Positions 36,341-44,772 of a stretch of 64,000 nt of DNA are shown in pieces. The translations under genes were made by a program, and so were the position numbers. Location of the stretch: the NCBI GenBank assembly GCA_023818965.1, contig JAMWCD010000003.1, positions 62,001-126,000 on the forward strand, given 5' to 3'. Numbering within the stretch: the stretch's first letter is position 1; every line of letters starts with the position of its first letter. The notes beneath the pieces are model-generated. The model was not told the origin of the DNA. It saw nothing but the letters and a program-made list of their open reading frames with translations, and ran no database searches. This stretch comes from Candidatus Omnitrophota bacterium (GTDB lineage: Bacteria; Ratteibacteria; UBA8468; B48-G9; DTJG01).

Positions 36341-37666
36341 TTATTCAGAAAGATTACGGGCAATTTCTGGAAGTATTCCAATTTCTCCTGCAACATCAAG
36401 AATTGTCAGACGGTTTCTTACAAACCGACTATATTTTATCGCATTGTATGCAAGGTCTCTGTCAACACCAATTTCTGAAAATTTTATCGGGCATCCTGCG
36501 TTCTTCAAAGCATGTTTTATTTTTTCAACACCAACAACCATTGGAAAAACTTCCTGTTTCAAATCATCCCAGATAAAAGGAAGTTTTTTCCTTAAAATGC
36601 TAAGTAACGACAATTTTTTATTGAATTCCTCTTCAGAGCGGAAATTTTTTCTGATAAAAATCCTTGCGTCATCGTAATCCACTTTATGAACTCTCAACAA
36701 TTTTTCTACATCTTTTGTATTCATTTCTTTTAATCGCTCGTAAATTGTAGCAGAAACAATAATACCAAGACCAACCTGTAATCCATGAAGAGAAAAAGTA
36801 TCTTTTTTGTTTCTGTGGGCAACCATGTCAAGAAAATGAGAAATAAGATGTTCTCCACCTGATGCAGGAGAAGAACTTCCAGCAAGAACCATTGAAAGGC
36901 CTCCAAGATGAAGGGATTCCATCAGTTTCACTATGGTTTTCTTTTCCCTTTTGAGAATATTTGTTCCTTTACCAATATAATCTGCCTCAAGTTTTTTTGC
37001 GATTTCAAAAGGAAGATCGCAAAAATTTTCTCCTGTAATGAAACTTGATAACTTCCAGTCAGCATTTGCAAAAGACCTTGCCAGACTATCAGCAAAACCT
37101 GATTTAATCATTTCAAGTGGGGCTTGCGAAATGATGTCAATATCTGTAAGTACAGCCGTTGCTGGTTTCACAGGCACAGTTTTCTTCAAATTTTTTGAAA
37201 TAAAGGCAGCAACGCCTGATGTATACGCATTCATTGATGGTGCTGTTGGAACACAAATCAGAGGGATATTCATTTTATCTGCCGAATATTTTCCAAGATC
37301 TGTAATTGTGCCTGAACCAACAGTAATAATGACATCCTTTTTCTTCAATTTTCTCAAGATTAATGGAAATAGATTTTCTTCGGCATAAACTTTTTCCTCT
37401 GTCTCTGCTGGAAGAAGAATCAGGATGGAAACATTGAAATGCTTTGAAAGAATTTTTTGACACCGAGCGCCAGCAACAATGAAAGTATTATTGTCACACA
37501 AAATTAAAACATTATCTCCTTTGATAAAATCAGAAACAATATCTGGCAGGGACATAATTGCATTTTTTTCTGTCACCAGTGCCTTTACAGGAATATGATG
37601 CTGCAAACCACAATAAGGACAAAGAAAACTTTTCCCGAGATATCTGTACAGGTTAAATTTTTTCAT
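36341..37666 (-). CDS. AraM/EgsA-type sn-glycerol-1-phosphate dehydrogenase family protein
   Basis: A 441-residue iron-alcohol-dehydrogenase-like protein. 'ITVGSGTITDLGKYSADKM' is the NAD-binding loop, 'CVPTAPSMNAYTSGVAAF' the substrate loop, and metal ligands are Asp in 'SGFADSLARSF' and two His in 'GGEHLISHF' and 'SLHGLQVGLG'. The N-terminal 'CPYCGLQHHIP' also occurs in AraM-like proteins. Bacillus AraM makes sn-glycerol-1-phosphate; the context here (SGNH esterase, glycan genes) fits a head-group or cell-wall role, or another dihydroxyacetone-type substrate. Promoter and start codon are almost fused (see separate entry). Confidence 0.82.
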   Translation of the reverse strand: MKKFNLYRYLGKSFLCPYCGLQHHIPVKALVTEKNAIMSLPDIVSDFIKGDNVLILCDNNTFIVAGARCQKILSKHFNVSILILLPAETEEKVYAEENLFPLILRKLKKKDVIITVGSGTITDLGKYSADKMNIPLICVPTAPSMNAYTSGVAAFISKNLKKTVPVKPATAVLTDIDIISQAPLEMIKSGFADSLARSFANADWKLSSFITGENFCDLPFEIAKKLEADYIGKGTNILKREKKTIVKLMESLHLGGLSMVLAGSSSPASGGEHLISHFLDMVAHRNKKDTFSLHGLQVGLGIIVSATIYERLKEMNTKDVEKLLRVHKVDYDDARIFIRKNFRSEEEFNKKLSLLSILRKKLPFIWDDLKQEVFPMVVGVEKIKHALKNAGCPIKFSEIGVDRDLAYNAIKYSRFVRNRLTILDVAGEIGILPEIARNLSE

Positions 37667-37672
37667 CTTTTT

Positions 37673-37681
37673 ATTATAACA
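37673..37681 (-). promoter_or_regulatory. Extended -10 promoter of the araM-like gene, leaderless
   Basis: Minus strand TG-T-TATAAT, with the -10 hexamer at 37673-37678, lies only six bases before the ATG (37666). A start seven bases beyond the -10 falls on the A of the ATG. No -35 match and no ribosome site. Confidence 0.55.
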
Positions 37682-37700
37682 TCGATTTCATTTTCTTTTC

Positions 37701-37750
37701 CCCTCACCTTTCACCCTCTCCCATTCAGGGAGAGAAAATGCGGGTGAGGG
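37701..37750. repeat. Imperfect 50-bp inverted repeat between divergent genes
   Basis: CCCTCACC (37701-37708) pairs with GGTGAGGG (37743-37750), and CTCTCCC (37716-37722) with GGGAGAG (37728-37734) around a five-base loop. GC-rich against AT-rich surroundings. It lies between the araM promoter and the hydrolase promoter. It could be a small dispersed palindromic element or an operator; similar CCCTCACC/GGTGAGGG palindromes are scattered in many bacterial genomes. Confidence 0.6.
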
Positions 37751-37799
37751 TATCTCATGAGGATGGGAATTAAAAGGATGTTGAAATAAAATTGCTTCA

Positions 37800-37828
37800 T
37801 TGACATTGGCAGCAACAGGGAATAAAAT
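37800..37828 (+). promoter_or_regulatory. Consensus-like promoter of the double hydrolase gene
   Basis: TTGACA (37800-37805), 17 bp, TAAAAT (37823-37828). Transcription would start near 37835, after which a GGGAGGG site and the ATG at 37860 follow. This rules out the longest frame start at 37800. Confidence 0.7.
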
Positions 37829-37859
37829 GATAACTAATTTCAATTTTCAGGGAGGGAAA

Positions 37860-39791
37860 ATGAGTAAAACACTGTGGCAGTATTATGTTGACAGGGCAAA
37901 TGAAATCACTGACAATGCACTTGAGGATATAAAAACACTCAAACAATGGGAAGATGAAAGACAGCAGAGAAAAAGAGAATTTTTTATTTCTATGGGTCTT
38001 GAACCTTTCCCGGAAAAAACTAAACTATCGATAAATTTTCTCGGTGACTTCAAAGGACATGGTTTTATTGCAAAAAAAATTGCATATGAGATTCTTCCTG
38101 ATTGCTGGAGCAGTGGACATCTATATCTACCTGACCCATTACCAGAAAAACAAGTTCCTGCAGTTGTGTATGCATGCGGACATTCTGGACTTGGAACTTT
38201 CTGGTACCAAAAACATGGGATTATGTGGGCAAAAAGGGGGTATGGCTGTTTTATCTTTGACACAATAAGACAGAGTGAAAACAATGGCATCCATCATGGT
38301 CTTTTCACAGGAAAAAGGCTGGACTGGATTTCGCGCGGATATACATCAGCAGGTGGAGAACTTTTGAATTCAATTCGTGCACTTGATGTTCTCTGTCAGA
38401 TGCCAGAAATAGATAAACAACGAATTGGAGCAACAGGAATTTCAGGAGGTGGCGCACACAGTCATTTCCTTGGAATTGCAGACGAAAGAATCAAAGCAGT
38501 TGCAACATCATGCGGGGTCAGTTTACTGAAATTTGCTATTGGTTACAGGACAATGTTTCAACATTGTGATTGTATGTATGCCAATGGTAATTTCCAGAGA
38601 GATATCTGCGATTTTTCTGCATTGATTGCTCCAAGACCTTTGCTTTTTTGTTTTGCATCAGAGGATAATCTTTTTTTCAATGAAGAATATCGGATGCTTT
38701 ATGAAAAAGTGAAGAAAATTTATCGCCTGTACGGATGTGAAGAAAAATGTGAACTTTTTGAATATCCAGGTCCACATGCATATTCTGATGCATCAGTGAA
38801 AAAGATAAATGACTGGTTTGACAGATATGTTGCAGGACAAAAGCATCCTGACATTGGTCTTGGTAATGAAACAATCAGTGAACAAGAACTGTCTGTCTTT
38901 AACGGGAAATCTCCTGAACCCAATCGATTAAACCTGCTTCCAGAATTTTTAACAGTTCAAAAAACAAGGCAGTTGCCGAAGAATAAAGATGAATGGGAAT
39001 CAATCAGAATTGAAACAATAAATCAACTGAAAAAAAATGTTTTTCACTGGCTTGAGAAAAATAATGAAGTCATGGAAATACGGAAAACAGGAACATGGGA
39101 ATGGGAATCAAGAAATTTCCACAGGTATCAGGGAAAGGTTTCTGGTATGGAATGTTATATTGAGGAGAATGTTTCAAAAACACCGGTGAAAAATACTTTT
39201 TTCTGCATTGGTAGTTTCAATGATGATACATATTCATTATTGAAGGAAATAGCAGATTATACAGAAAACTGCAATATTATACTTGTTGAACCAAGGGCAT
39301 GTGGAAGAAATGCTGCTGATATGAATCAGGGCAATCACTGTCTTTACAGGGCAGGCGCAATGACAGGAATTACACCTGTATTGATGTGGATGAATGACCT
39401 GAAACATATTATTCAATTTTTCAGAAATATGGCAGGATATAGGAATACAAATTTTATTCTTTACGGAAAAAATGAATCAGCAGGAGCATGTCTTTATTAT
39501 TCAATTTTTGATGAAAAAATCTCTGCTGTAATACTGGATGATGTTGTTGATACCCATGAAAATGGATGTTTCATTTTAGGAATTTTGAAGGAAATTGATA
39601 TTACGGAAGCCTCAGGATTAATGGCTCCAAGAATTTTTTCTGTCGTGCTTGATGGATGGTCACGCTGGGAACTTGCAATGCACTGGGGTATCAGGGTCTA
39701 TGATAGATTGGGAATCAGAGAAAGGTATATTATGACCAATAGCACTTCCAGCGCAATACAGAAAACTCTATCTGCGATTGAGAAGTTATAA
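37860..39791 (+). CDS. Large alpha/beta hydrolase, acetyl xylan esterase/dienelactone hydrolase-like, double domain
   Basis: A 643-residue protein without signal peptide. Residues ~1-340 are an alpha/beta hydrolase of the acetyl xylan esterase group: 'VPAVVYACGHSGLGTFWYQK', nucleophile Ser near 198 in 'GATGISGGGAHSHF', 'LIAPRPLLFCFASEDNLFF' with the acid, and His in 'YPGPHAYSD'. The C-terminal ~230 residues look like a second, degenerate copy ('NTFFCIGSFNDDTYSLLKEI', 'ILVEPRACGRNAADM', 'NFILYGKNESAGACLYYSI') in which the Ser motif reads GKNESA. Likely removes acyl groups from sugars. Its stop overlaps the convergent deacetylase-like gene by six bases. Confidence 0.75.
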   Translation: MSKTLWQYYVDRANEITDNALEDIKTLKQWEDERQQRKREFFISMGLEPFPEKTKLSINFLGDFKGHGFIAKKIAYEILPDCWSSGHLYLPDPLPEKQVPAVVYACGHSGLGTFWYQKHGIMWAKRGYGCFIFDTIRQSENNGIHHGLFTGKRLDWISRGYTSAGGELLNSIRALDVLCQMPEIDKQRIGATGISGGGAHSHFLGIADERIKAVATSCGVSLLKFAIGYRTMFQHCDCMYANGNFQRDICDFSALIAPRPLLFCFASEDNLFFNEEYRMLYEKVKKIYRLYGCEEKCELFEYPGPHAYSDASVKKINDWFDRYVAGQKHPDIGLGNETISEQELSVFNGKSPEPNRLNLLPEFLTVQKTRQLPKNKDEWESIRIETINQLKKNVFHWLEKNNEVMEIRKTGTWEWESRNFHRYQGKVSGMECYIEENVSKTPVKNTFFCIGSFNDDTYSLLKEIADYTENCNIILVEPRACGRNAADMNQGNHCLYRAGAMTGITPVLMWMNDLKHIIQFFRNMAGYRNTNFILYGKNESAGACLYYSIFDEKISAVILDDVVDTHENGCFILGILKEIDITEASGLMAPRIFSVVLDGWSRWELAMHWGIRVYDRLGIRERYIMTNSTSSAIQKTLSAIEKL

Positions 39792-41489
39792 TGAAAATTT
39801 TATTTTAACCTTATTTTCGCCGTGCGGAATAAAAAGAAAAAGAAATTTTTTTGAATGAAGCTTTTTCATTTTGAAAGGGAAGTTTGCATCAATAATTTTT
39901 TTATTCCCTGTATAGATTCTAACAGCGATACCCTGTTTTGCTGTGCAAAAAACATTGAATGTCATCGTGTTATTTTTTAATTCAATATCTGAAATTTTGC
40001 TTTTGCTTCTTTCAATCCACCACTGTGTAACTCTGTCAGGAGTTGAATGTAAAATTTTCAAATTTTTCCTGTCAGCAATTTCAACGATTTTTCTTATCGC
40101 TTTTCTGCATGAATCAAATCTTGCAATATAAACAGGATGATAAAAAAAGTTTGAAATTGTATGATAGTTTGCAGCCAGCTTTACAGCCCTTTCAATTTTT
40201 CCAGAATCCAGTTTTTCGCCGATATATCCACATTCATAAAATGTAATCGGCAAATCAACAAACTCAATTTTTTTGTTTTCATATGTATAATCGGTCCAGT
40301 AAAAAAACGGAAAGGATGTTCCAAAAGCAAAACCAATTCTGTTTACAGGGTTTACTGGAGGAAACCTGAAATGAATTTTCCCGTTATATCCCCTGATATT
40401 ATATTTCTCCATCCATAATGCAGGCTCATACCATCCTGTCCATCTTAAATAATGAGAATTCACACATACAGGGATTTTCTTGAATTTTTCAATAAAAATT
40501 TTTGTCTGCTTTCCCACATCATCTTCGGTAAAACCTGCTGGATGAGTAAAATGGTCCATAAAATTGTAATGGAGGGAAATTTCGGTATTGTTTTCCTCAA
40601 GTTTTCTGAATTCTTCACCATCTATTGCAAATTCAAAATTTTTATCAGGCATAATATTGATGTGGTACGGAAGAGATAGCCCCTTCATAAATTCACATGC
40701 AGAAAAATGAATTCCTCTGGTTGATTCGTCATCCCCTCCATAAAAAAACACAGCATCAGGAACAACATCTTTATCGTTTAAGGGTGGAAGATGATAAATT
40801 AAGGGAATCATCAGGCAGGAACAAAGGATGTTTTGAAGAAAAAACAAAAATTCATCAGTAACTGGTAATCTAATTGATTTCAGTATAATTCCATCTCCAT
40901 TTCGTAAATATCCGTCTCCGTCATAATCCATATCAACTGGACGTCCCTGATTGATAACCCAGAATGTTTTTGCAATATCAAAACCAAAATAAAAGGCATA
41001 ACCATTGTGAAACCTTCTTGAAGTAATGACAGGAAAATTTCTAAAGCAGGCAAGAACTTTTGAATTTATTGAAGTGACAAGATTTACATCTGAAGCAACA
41101 GGAAATTTTCCTTTAATGCTTGATAAAAAACTGTTTCCAGTGAAATTCAGGTATCCATTGATTGAAAAAGGATTCTCTAAAAATATTTTCTTTTCAAATT
41201 TATTCCCGAAAATTTCATCTATACTGGAACTATTGAAACCAAAAAGAATTCCGCCATTTTTCACCCAGTTCTTTAATGCATGGTGATATTTACCATAATC
41301 ATCAGGACCAAGAAATAAAATCCTTAAGGAATCAAGATGATTATCAAGATTTTCAATATCAATCGATTTACACGACATTCCCAATCTACCAAGTATTTCT
41401 TCTATATAAATCCACCAGTAATTTCTTTTCCTAGTATTTTCCTGTTCCCAGAGTTTTTTATTGATGACGTAGCCCGAATCAAAAATCAT
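39786..41489 (-). CDS. Polysaccharide deacetylase-like protein
   Basis: A 567-residue protein, no signal peptide. Residues ~1-210 look like a glutamine-amidotransferase-type fold without catalytic residues I can place ('SLRILFLGPDDYGKYHHALK', 'VKNGGILFGFNSSS'). From ~240 on it resembles the NodB/PuuE barrel: 'AVFFYGGDDESTRGIH' with two Asp, 'TEISLHYNFMDHFTHPAGF', 'CVNSHYLRWTGWYEPALWME', 'FYHPVYIARFDS'. Asp and His placed like this bind the deacetylase metal. Substrate is probably an acetylated sugar or uronate. Its ATG overlaps the stop of the aminotransferase gene (ATGA), so it follows that gene in one operon. Confidence 0.62.
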   Translation of the reverse strand: MIFDSGYVINKKLWEQENTRKRNYWWIYIEEILGRLGMSCKSIDIENLDNHLDSLRILFLGPDDYGKYHHALKNWVKNGGILFGFNSSSIDEIFGNKFEKKIFLENPFSINGYLNFTGNSFLSSIKGKFPVASDVNLVTSINSKVLACFRNFPVITSRRFHNGYAFYFGFDIAKTFWVINQGRPVDMDYDGDGYLRNGDGIILKSIRLPVTDEFLFFLQNILCSCLMIPLIYHLPPLNDKDVVPDAVFFYGGDDESTRGIHFSACEFMKGLSLPYHINIMPDKNFEFAIDGEEFRKLEENNTEISLHYNFMDHFTHPAGFTEDDVGKQTKIFIEKFKKIPVCVNSHYLRWTGWYEPALWMEKYNIRGYNGKIHFRFPPVNPVNRIGFAFGTSFPFFYWTDYTYENKKIEFVDLPITFYECGYIGEKLDSGKIERAVKLAANYHTISNFFYHPVYIARFDSCRKAIRKIVEIADRKNLKILHSTPDRVTQWWIERSKSKISDIELKNNTMTFNVFCTAKQGIAVRIYTGNKKIIDANFPFKMKKLHSKKFLFLFIPHGENKVKIKFSL

Positions 41490-42622
41490 TTTTCAAGTTT
41501 TTTTATCAGATTAAACAATTTTTCTGAATCATATTTTGCCTGTTCTTCGGTTTTCACTGTGTAAGCAAGTAAAATAGACGGAATTACCTTTTCTGCCACC
41601 GGACATAAACCATCAGGATATTCAACTTTGAATGGATAATTTTTGCAATGAAATGCATGTGCAAGTTTATCCCTGATGACAGGGTGTTTATATGATGGCA
41701 TATTTGTGTAGCCCACACTGACACCAATTTTTTCTTTTTTCAGTTCTTCTTTGAATTCTTCAAGTGATAAACCATATTTTTCACCATCAAATGTGGCTGC
41801 CCAGTAATGGTAGGTGTGAATCCGATCAGGCGCTTTCTGTGGTATAATCCACTTACAATTTTCAATTGCCATGTCATAATATGAAGCAATTTTTTGTAAG
41901 CCACCAACAAAATCAGCAATTTTCTCAAGCTGGGCAATGCCCACAGCTGCTGTTAATTCATTCATCCTGTAATTATAATGAAGTCCGTGAGCAATAGAAA
42001 AAAACGTTGGTGCTCCTGCATGAAGGTCGAGATTTTTTGAAATTTCTTCATTATTTGTTGTTGCCATCCCACCATCTCCAAGGGAAAGTTGTTTACTTGC
42101 CTGAAAACTAAAACAACCTATATCTCCAAGGTTTCCTGTGTATTTATCCCTGTATTTTGCAAGTATCGCATGTGCACAGTCTTCAATGACAACAATATTA
42201 TATTTTTTTGCAATCTTATTGATTCTGTCCATATCAGCAGGCAATCCCCATGCATGCGTTACAATAATTGCTTTTGTTCTTTCATTAATCGCACCTTCAA
42301 TTTTTTCAGGGTCCATCGTATGGGTAACAGGGTCTATATCAACAAATTTTGGAATAGCATTGTTGTACAGGACAGCCAGTGCACCGAAAATAAATAAAGA
42401 ATCGCATATCACTTCACTACCAGCACCACCTGCACACATCACCGCTGCGTGCAGTGCACTCATCCCTGAATTCATGGCAATGGCGTACTTTACTCCAATT
42501 TTTTCAGCAAACAATCTTTCAAATTCAGGTGTAAATTTTCCATTCAGTGAACCAAGATTCTTTGAAGCAAGAACCTGTTTCAATAATTCAATTTCCCTTT
42601 CATTATAGATTCTTTCTGGCAT
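41486..42622 (-). CDS. DegT/DnrJ/EryC1/StrS family sugar aminotransferase
   Basis: A 378-residue PLP enzyme. Lys177 in 'GCFSFQASKQLSLGDGGMAT' forms the Schiff base; 'NSGMSALHAAVMCAGG' binds PLP phosphate and 'VIEDCAHAILAKY' holds the pyridine Asp. 'HYNYRMNELTAAVGIAQLEK' is the usual dimer-active-site segment. Members aminate nucleotide-bound or free keto sugars; some in oxidoreductase-rich clusters act on inosose-like substrates. A GGAGGG site precedes the ATG. Operon order: oxidoreductase (42634-43692), this gene, deacetylase-like gene, which suggests making or using an amino sugar. Confidence 0.9.
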   Translation of the reverse strand: MPERIYNEREIELLKQVLASKNLGSLNGKFTPEFERLFAEKIGVKYAIAMNSGMSALHAAVMCAGGAGSEVICDSLFIFGALAVLYNNAIPKFVDIDPVTHTMDPEKIEGAINERTKAIIVTHAWGLPADMDRINKIAKKYNIVVIEDCAHAILAKYRDKYTGNLGDIGCFSFQASKQLSLGDGGMATTNNEEISKNLDLHAGAPTFFSIAHGLHYNYRMNELTAAVGIAQLEKIADFVGGLQKIASYYDMAIENCKWIIPQKAPDRIHTYHYWAATFDGEKYGLSLEEFKEELKKEKIGVSVGYTNMPSYKHPVIRDKLAHAFHCKNYPFKVEYPDGLCPVAEKVIPSILLAYTVKTEEQAKYDSEKLFNLIKKLEK

Positions 42623-42633
42623 TTTCCCTCCTT

Positions 42634-43692
42634 TTAATCAAATTGAGGAATTTCAATCACTCCACCATTTTTCATTGCAGATAAATGTGCACATATACCT
42701 GGCAAACCAAATTCAAGGGCTTTCTTAACATTTATTGGTGGTTCTGTATCATTAACAATACAATCAATAAATTCTCTCACAAGAAAATATTCTGTTCCAC
42801 CATGTGTTCCAGAAACTTCTATTCCAGTATAACCGGATTTCAGGGGAATTGTTATCATTTCTTTCAAATTCGGAATATTTCCAAAATAAGCAAATGTCTT
42901 TTCTTCTCCAATCCTGTTTGTTTCAAGACACCCATTTGTCCCGTATATTGAATAATAATGAAAACCTGGTTCCCTGATAGCACCAAACCCACAGAGAATT
43001 TTAATCACTGCTCCCTTTTCTGTTTTGAAAATTCCAATTTCCATTCTTGATGCAGGATTTTTTACTCCTGAAACATCATATTTTTCTTCTGTTTGAAAAC
43101 CCTGAGCAAGAATACATCGATCGTCCATCATCATTAAAAGAGGACCCAAACTATGGGTACAATAATGAATGGGAGGCATCACAGTTCTCCATATGTTTTT
43201 TGTCTTCATTTCTTCATCAAGCAAACTTTTTATGTTATGAATATACTCAGCTTCAGCATAAAAAATCTTTCCAATTTTCCCCTGCTTTATAATTTTCTCC
43301 CACGCCTTTATATGAGCCCACCAGCATGTATTCTGTGCAAGCATATATTTTTTCTTTGTTTTTTTCACTGTGGCATAAAGTTTTCTTCCTTCATCAATTG
43401 AATTCACAGGAGGAACCTCGCAAAGCACATGCTTTCCTTTTTCAAGTGCACGAATTGAAAATTCCGCATGAAGTGGTAATGGAACAGCAACAACAACAAT
43501 ATCAATATCTGATTTCAAAAATTCTTCATAATCAGTAAAAAACTTTTTTCCTTTTATTTTTTTTGCGATTTCCTTTAATTTTTCCTCATTTTTGCTACAG
43601 ATTGAAGTAACACGAACATTTTTTATTGCATCAAAACATCCGATATAAACCAGTCCCCGCCTTGTCCCTGCTATTCCAACCTTCAATGCCAT
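42634..43692 (-). CDS. Gfo/Idh/MocA family oxidoreductase, EVP type
   Basis: A 352-residue Rossmann protein ('LKVGIAGTRRGLVYIG', 'VVVAVPLPLHAEFSIRALEKG', 'CEVPPVNSIDEGRKL', 'AQNTCWWAHIKAWEKII', 'HYCTHSLGPLLMMM'). As in the gene at 16000, EKP is replaced by EVP, and the two share 'YAE(A/G)EYIH' as well. The frame extends upstream to 43725, but GGGGAG four bases before the ATG at 43692 decides the start. Together with the DegT enzyme it could oxidise a sugar hydroxyl to the ketone that is then aminated (known for related gene pairs; inference here). Confidence 0.84.
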   Translation of the reverse strand: MALKVGIAGTRRGLVYIGCFDAIKNVRVTSICSKNEEKLKEIAKKIKGKKFFTDYEEFLKSDIDIVVVAVPLPLHAEFSIRALEKGKHVLCEVPPVNSIDEGRKLYATVKKTKKKYMLAQNTCWWAHIKAWEKIIKQGKIGKIFYAEAEYIHNIKSLLDEEMKTKNIWRTVMPPIHYCTHSLGPLLMMMDDRCILAQGFQTEEKYDVSGVKNPASRMEIGIFKTEKGAVIKILCGFGAIREPGFHYYSIYGTNGCLETNRIGEEKTFAYFGNIPNLKEMITIPLKSGYTGIEVSGTHGGTEYFLVREFIDCIVNDTEPPINVKKALEFGLPGICAHLSAMKNGGVIEIPQFD

Positions 43693-43852
43693 TTTTCTCC
43701 CCTTCAGTATCATCTGAAGATTCAAATTTTCTCAACAATTTTATCATAGTATCTGTGTGAAATAAAATACTACCTGCTTTGATATTCTACATTATTTTAC
43801 TTCACCATCCATATGTTTTCTACTTTATAAGTTTCAATATCAAATCTTTATT

Positions 43853-44462
43853 CAGTAGTTTGAGTTCACTCTTATCTTCACAAATGCTTCAACATCTCTT
43901 TTGACCTTCGCAAAATCAACTCGGGCTAACTTTTCTTTTATGAAATCATTAAAATTATCAGCATTTAAATTTATTTTTTCGTGCTCTGTTTGTTCTATAG
44001 CATTATTAAGAAGTTCAAAATTGGGAAGTATTCTTTTACCAAAATACCAGATAAGGTCATAAAAATCCCTGCCTTTAGTATATTTTCTAAAAAAACAGGT
44101 ATGCAGTTTTGTGGCATAAAGAGAGGCAAGGTCAAAATGTAAAACAATAAAAACAAAATATCTATTTACTAAAGAAAGCTCTGTGTTCCATCCTCTACTT
44201 TTTCCGGAATTAAATCGTAGTACCCAAGGGCATATGCAGTACTTACATAAGAATGCGAATACAGGGAATTGGCAAGAAAAATTCTTGATGGCTCAATTTT
44301 TCTATTATTCTCATTTAAAACATAAAGTCCCCGTTTTAACCTGATAATCAATCCTTTTTTCTCCCAGTTACTCAGCTGCACCCGAAGAATTCCCATATAA
44401 GAAATATGGGTTGAAAAAAACAAAAACCTGGAAATCGCATTCTTAAACTCAAAGTATTTCAT
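43853..44462 (-). pseudogene. Remnant of an AbiEi/AbiEii toxin-antitoxin pair
   Basis: 44169-44462 is a 97-codon frame with a winged-helix N-terminus like AbiEi antitoxins ('LSNWEKKGLIIRLKRGLYVL', 'PSRIFLANSLYSHSYVSTAY', 'LGYYDLIPE'), cut off at 'GTQSFL', less than half the usual length. Directly downstream in another frame (about 43853-44160) is the C-terminal half of an AbiEii nucleotidyltransferase toxin: 'FDLASLYATKLHTCFFRKYT', 'GRDFYDLIWYFGKR', 'PNFELLNNAIEQ'. The toxin's catalytic N-terminus and the antitoxin's C-terminus are both missing, as expected from one internal deletion. Type IV systems of this kind act in phage defence; this one is dead. Confidence 0.78.
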
Positions 44463-44629
44463 TTCCGCAAGTTATAAAAATTTATTACTTACAGAAATAA
44501 TATAGTAAACCTGTATCCCTGTCAGGTTCCCGCATCGTAGCATCAAGATTTAATTGAGATGGTTTTCGCCCTCTAAAAACAGTGTTGTCAAAAAAAAGGA
44601 TTTGGTGAATGGGTTCAGAAGTATAAAGC

Positions 44630-44649
44630 AAGGAAGTAAATACTTCCTT
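44630..44649. repeat. Perfect 20-bp palindrome in a 211-bp gap
   Basis: AAGGAAGT-AAAT-ACTTCCTT, followed on the plus strand by C and about ten A. On the minus strand the T run comes before the hairpin, so it is not a canonical terminator for the NSS operon. The rest of 44463-44673 shows nothing I can support. Confidence 0.55.
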
Positions 44650-44673
44650 CAAAAAAAAAAGACATAACAAAGA

Positions 44674-44772
44674 TTATTTTCCGGTACGAAATGTAGCATA
44701 AAAACAAAAAACAAGTAATAGAGTGATTGCAGTCCAGGTGAATATCATTAATACCCAGCCCGAAATTGTCAT
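44674..44772 (-). CDS. Micropeptide partner of the NSS transporter (MetS-like small subunit)
   Basis: A 32-residue peptide, too short for ordinary gene calling: one hydrophobic helix ('GWVLMIFTWTAITLLLVFCF') and a basic end ('ATFRTGK'). Its ATG overlaps the stop of the NSS transporter by ATGA, with GGAGAAAGT just upstream as ribosome site. MetS, the small subunit of the MetPS methionine transporter of Corynebacterium, and many NSS operons have such a one-helix peptide encoded at the same place. The assignment is by size, topology and position. Confidence 0.72.
   Translation of the reverse strand: MTISGWVLMIFTWTAITLLLVFCFYATFRTGK

Noticed and set aside
44630-44670. Intrinsic terminator of the NSS operon.
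   Set aside because: On the transcribed strand the T run precedes the hairpin rather than following it.
44485-44670. A 61-codon minus-strand frame beside the AbiE remnant.
   Set aside because: No ribosome site, no family resemblance that I can defend, and it crosses the palindrome; possibly part of the decayed region.
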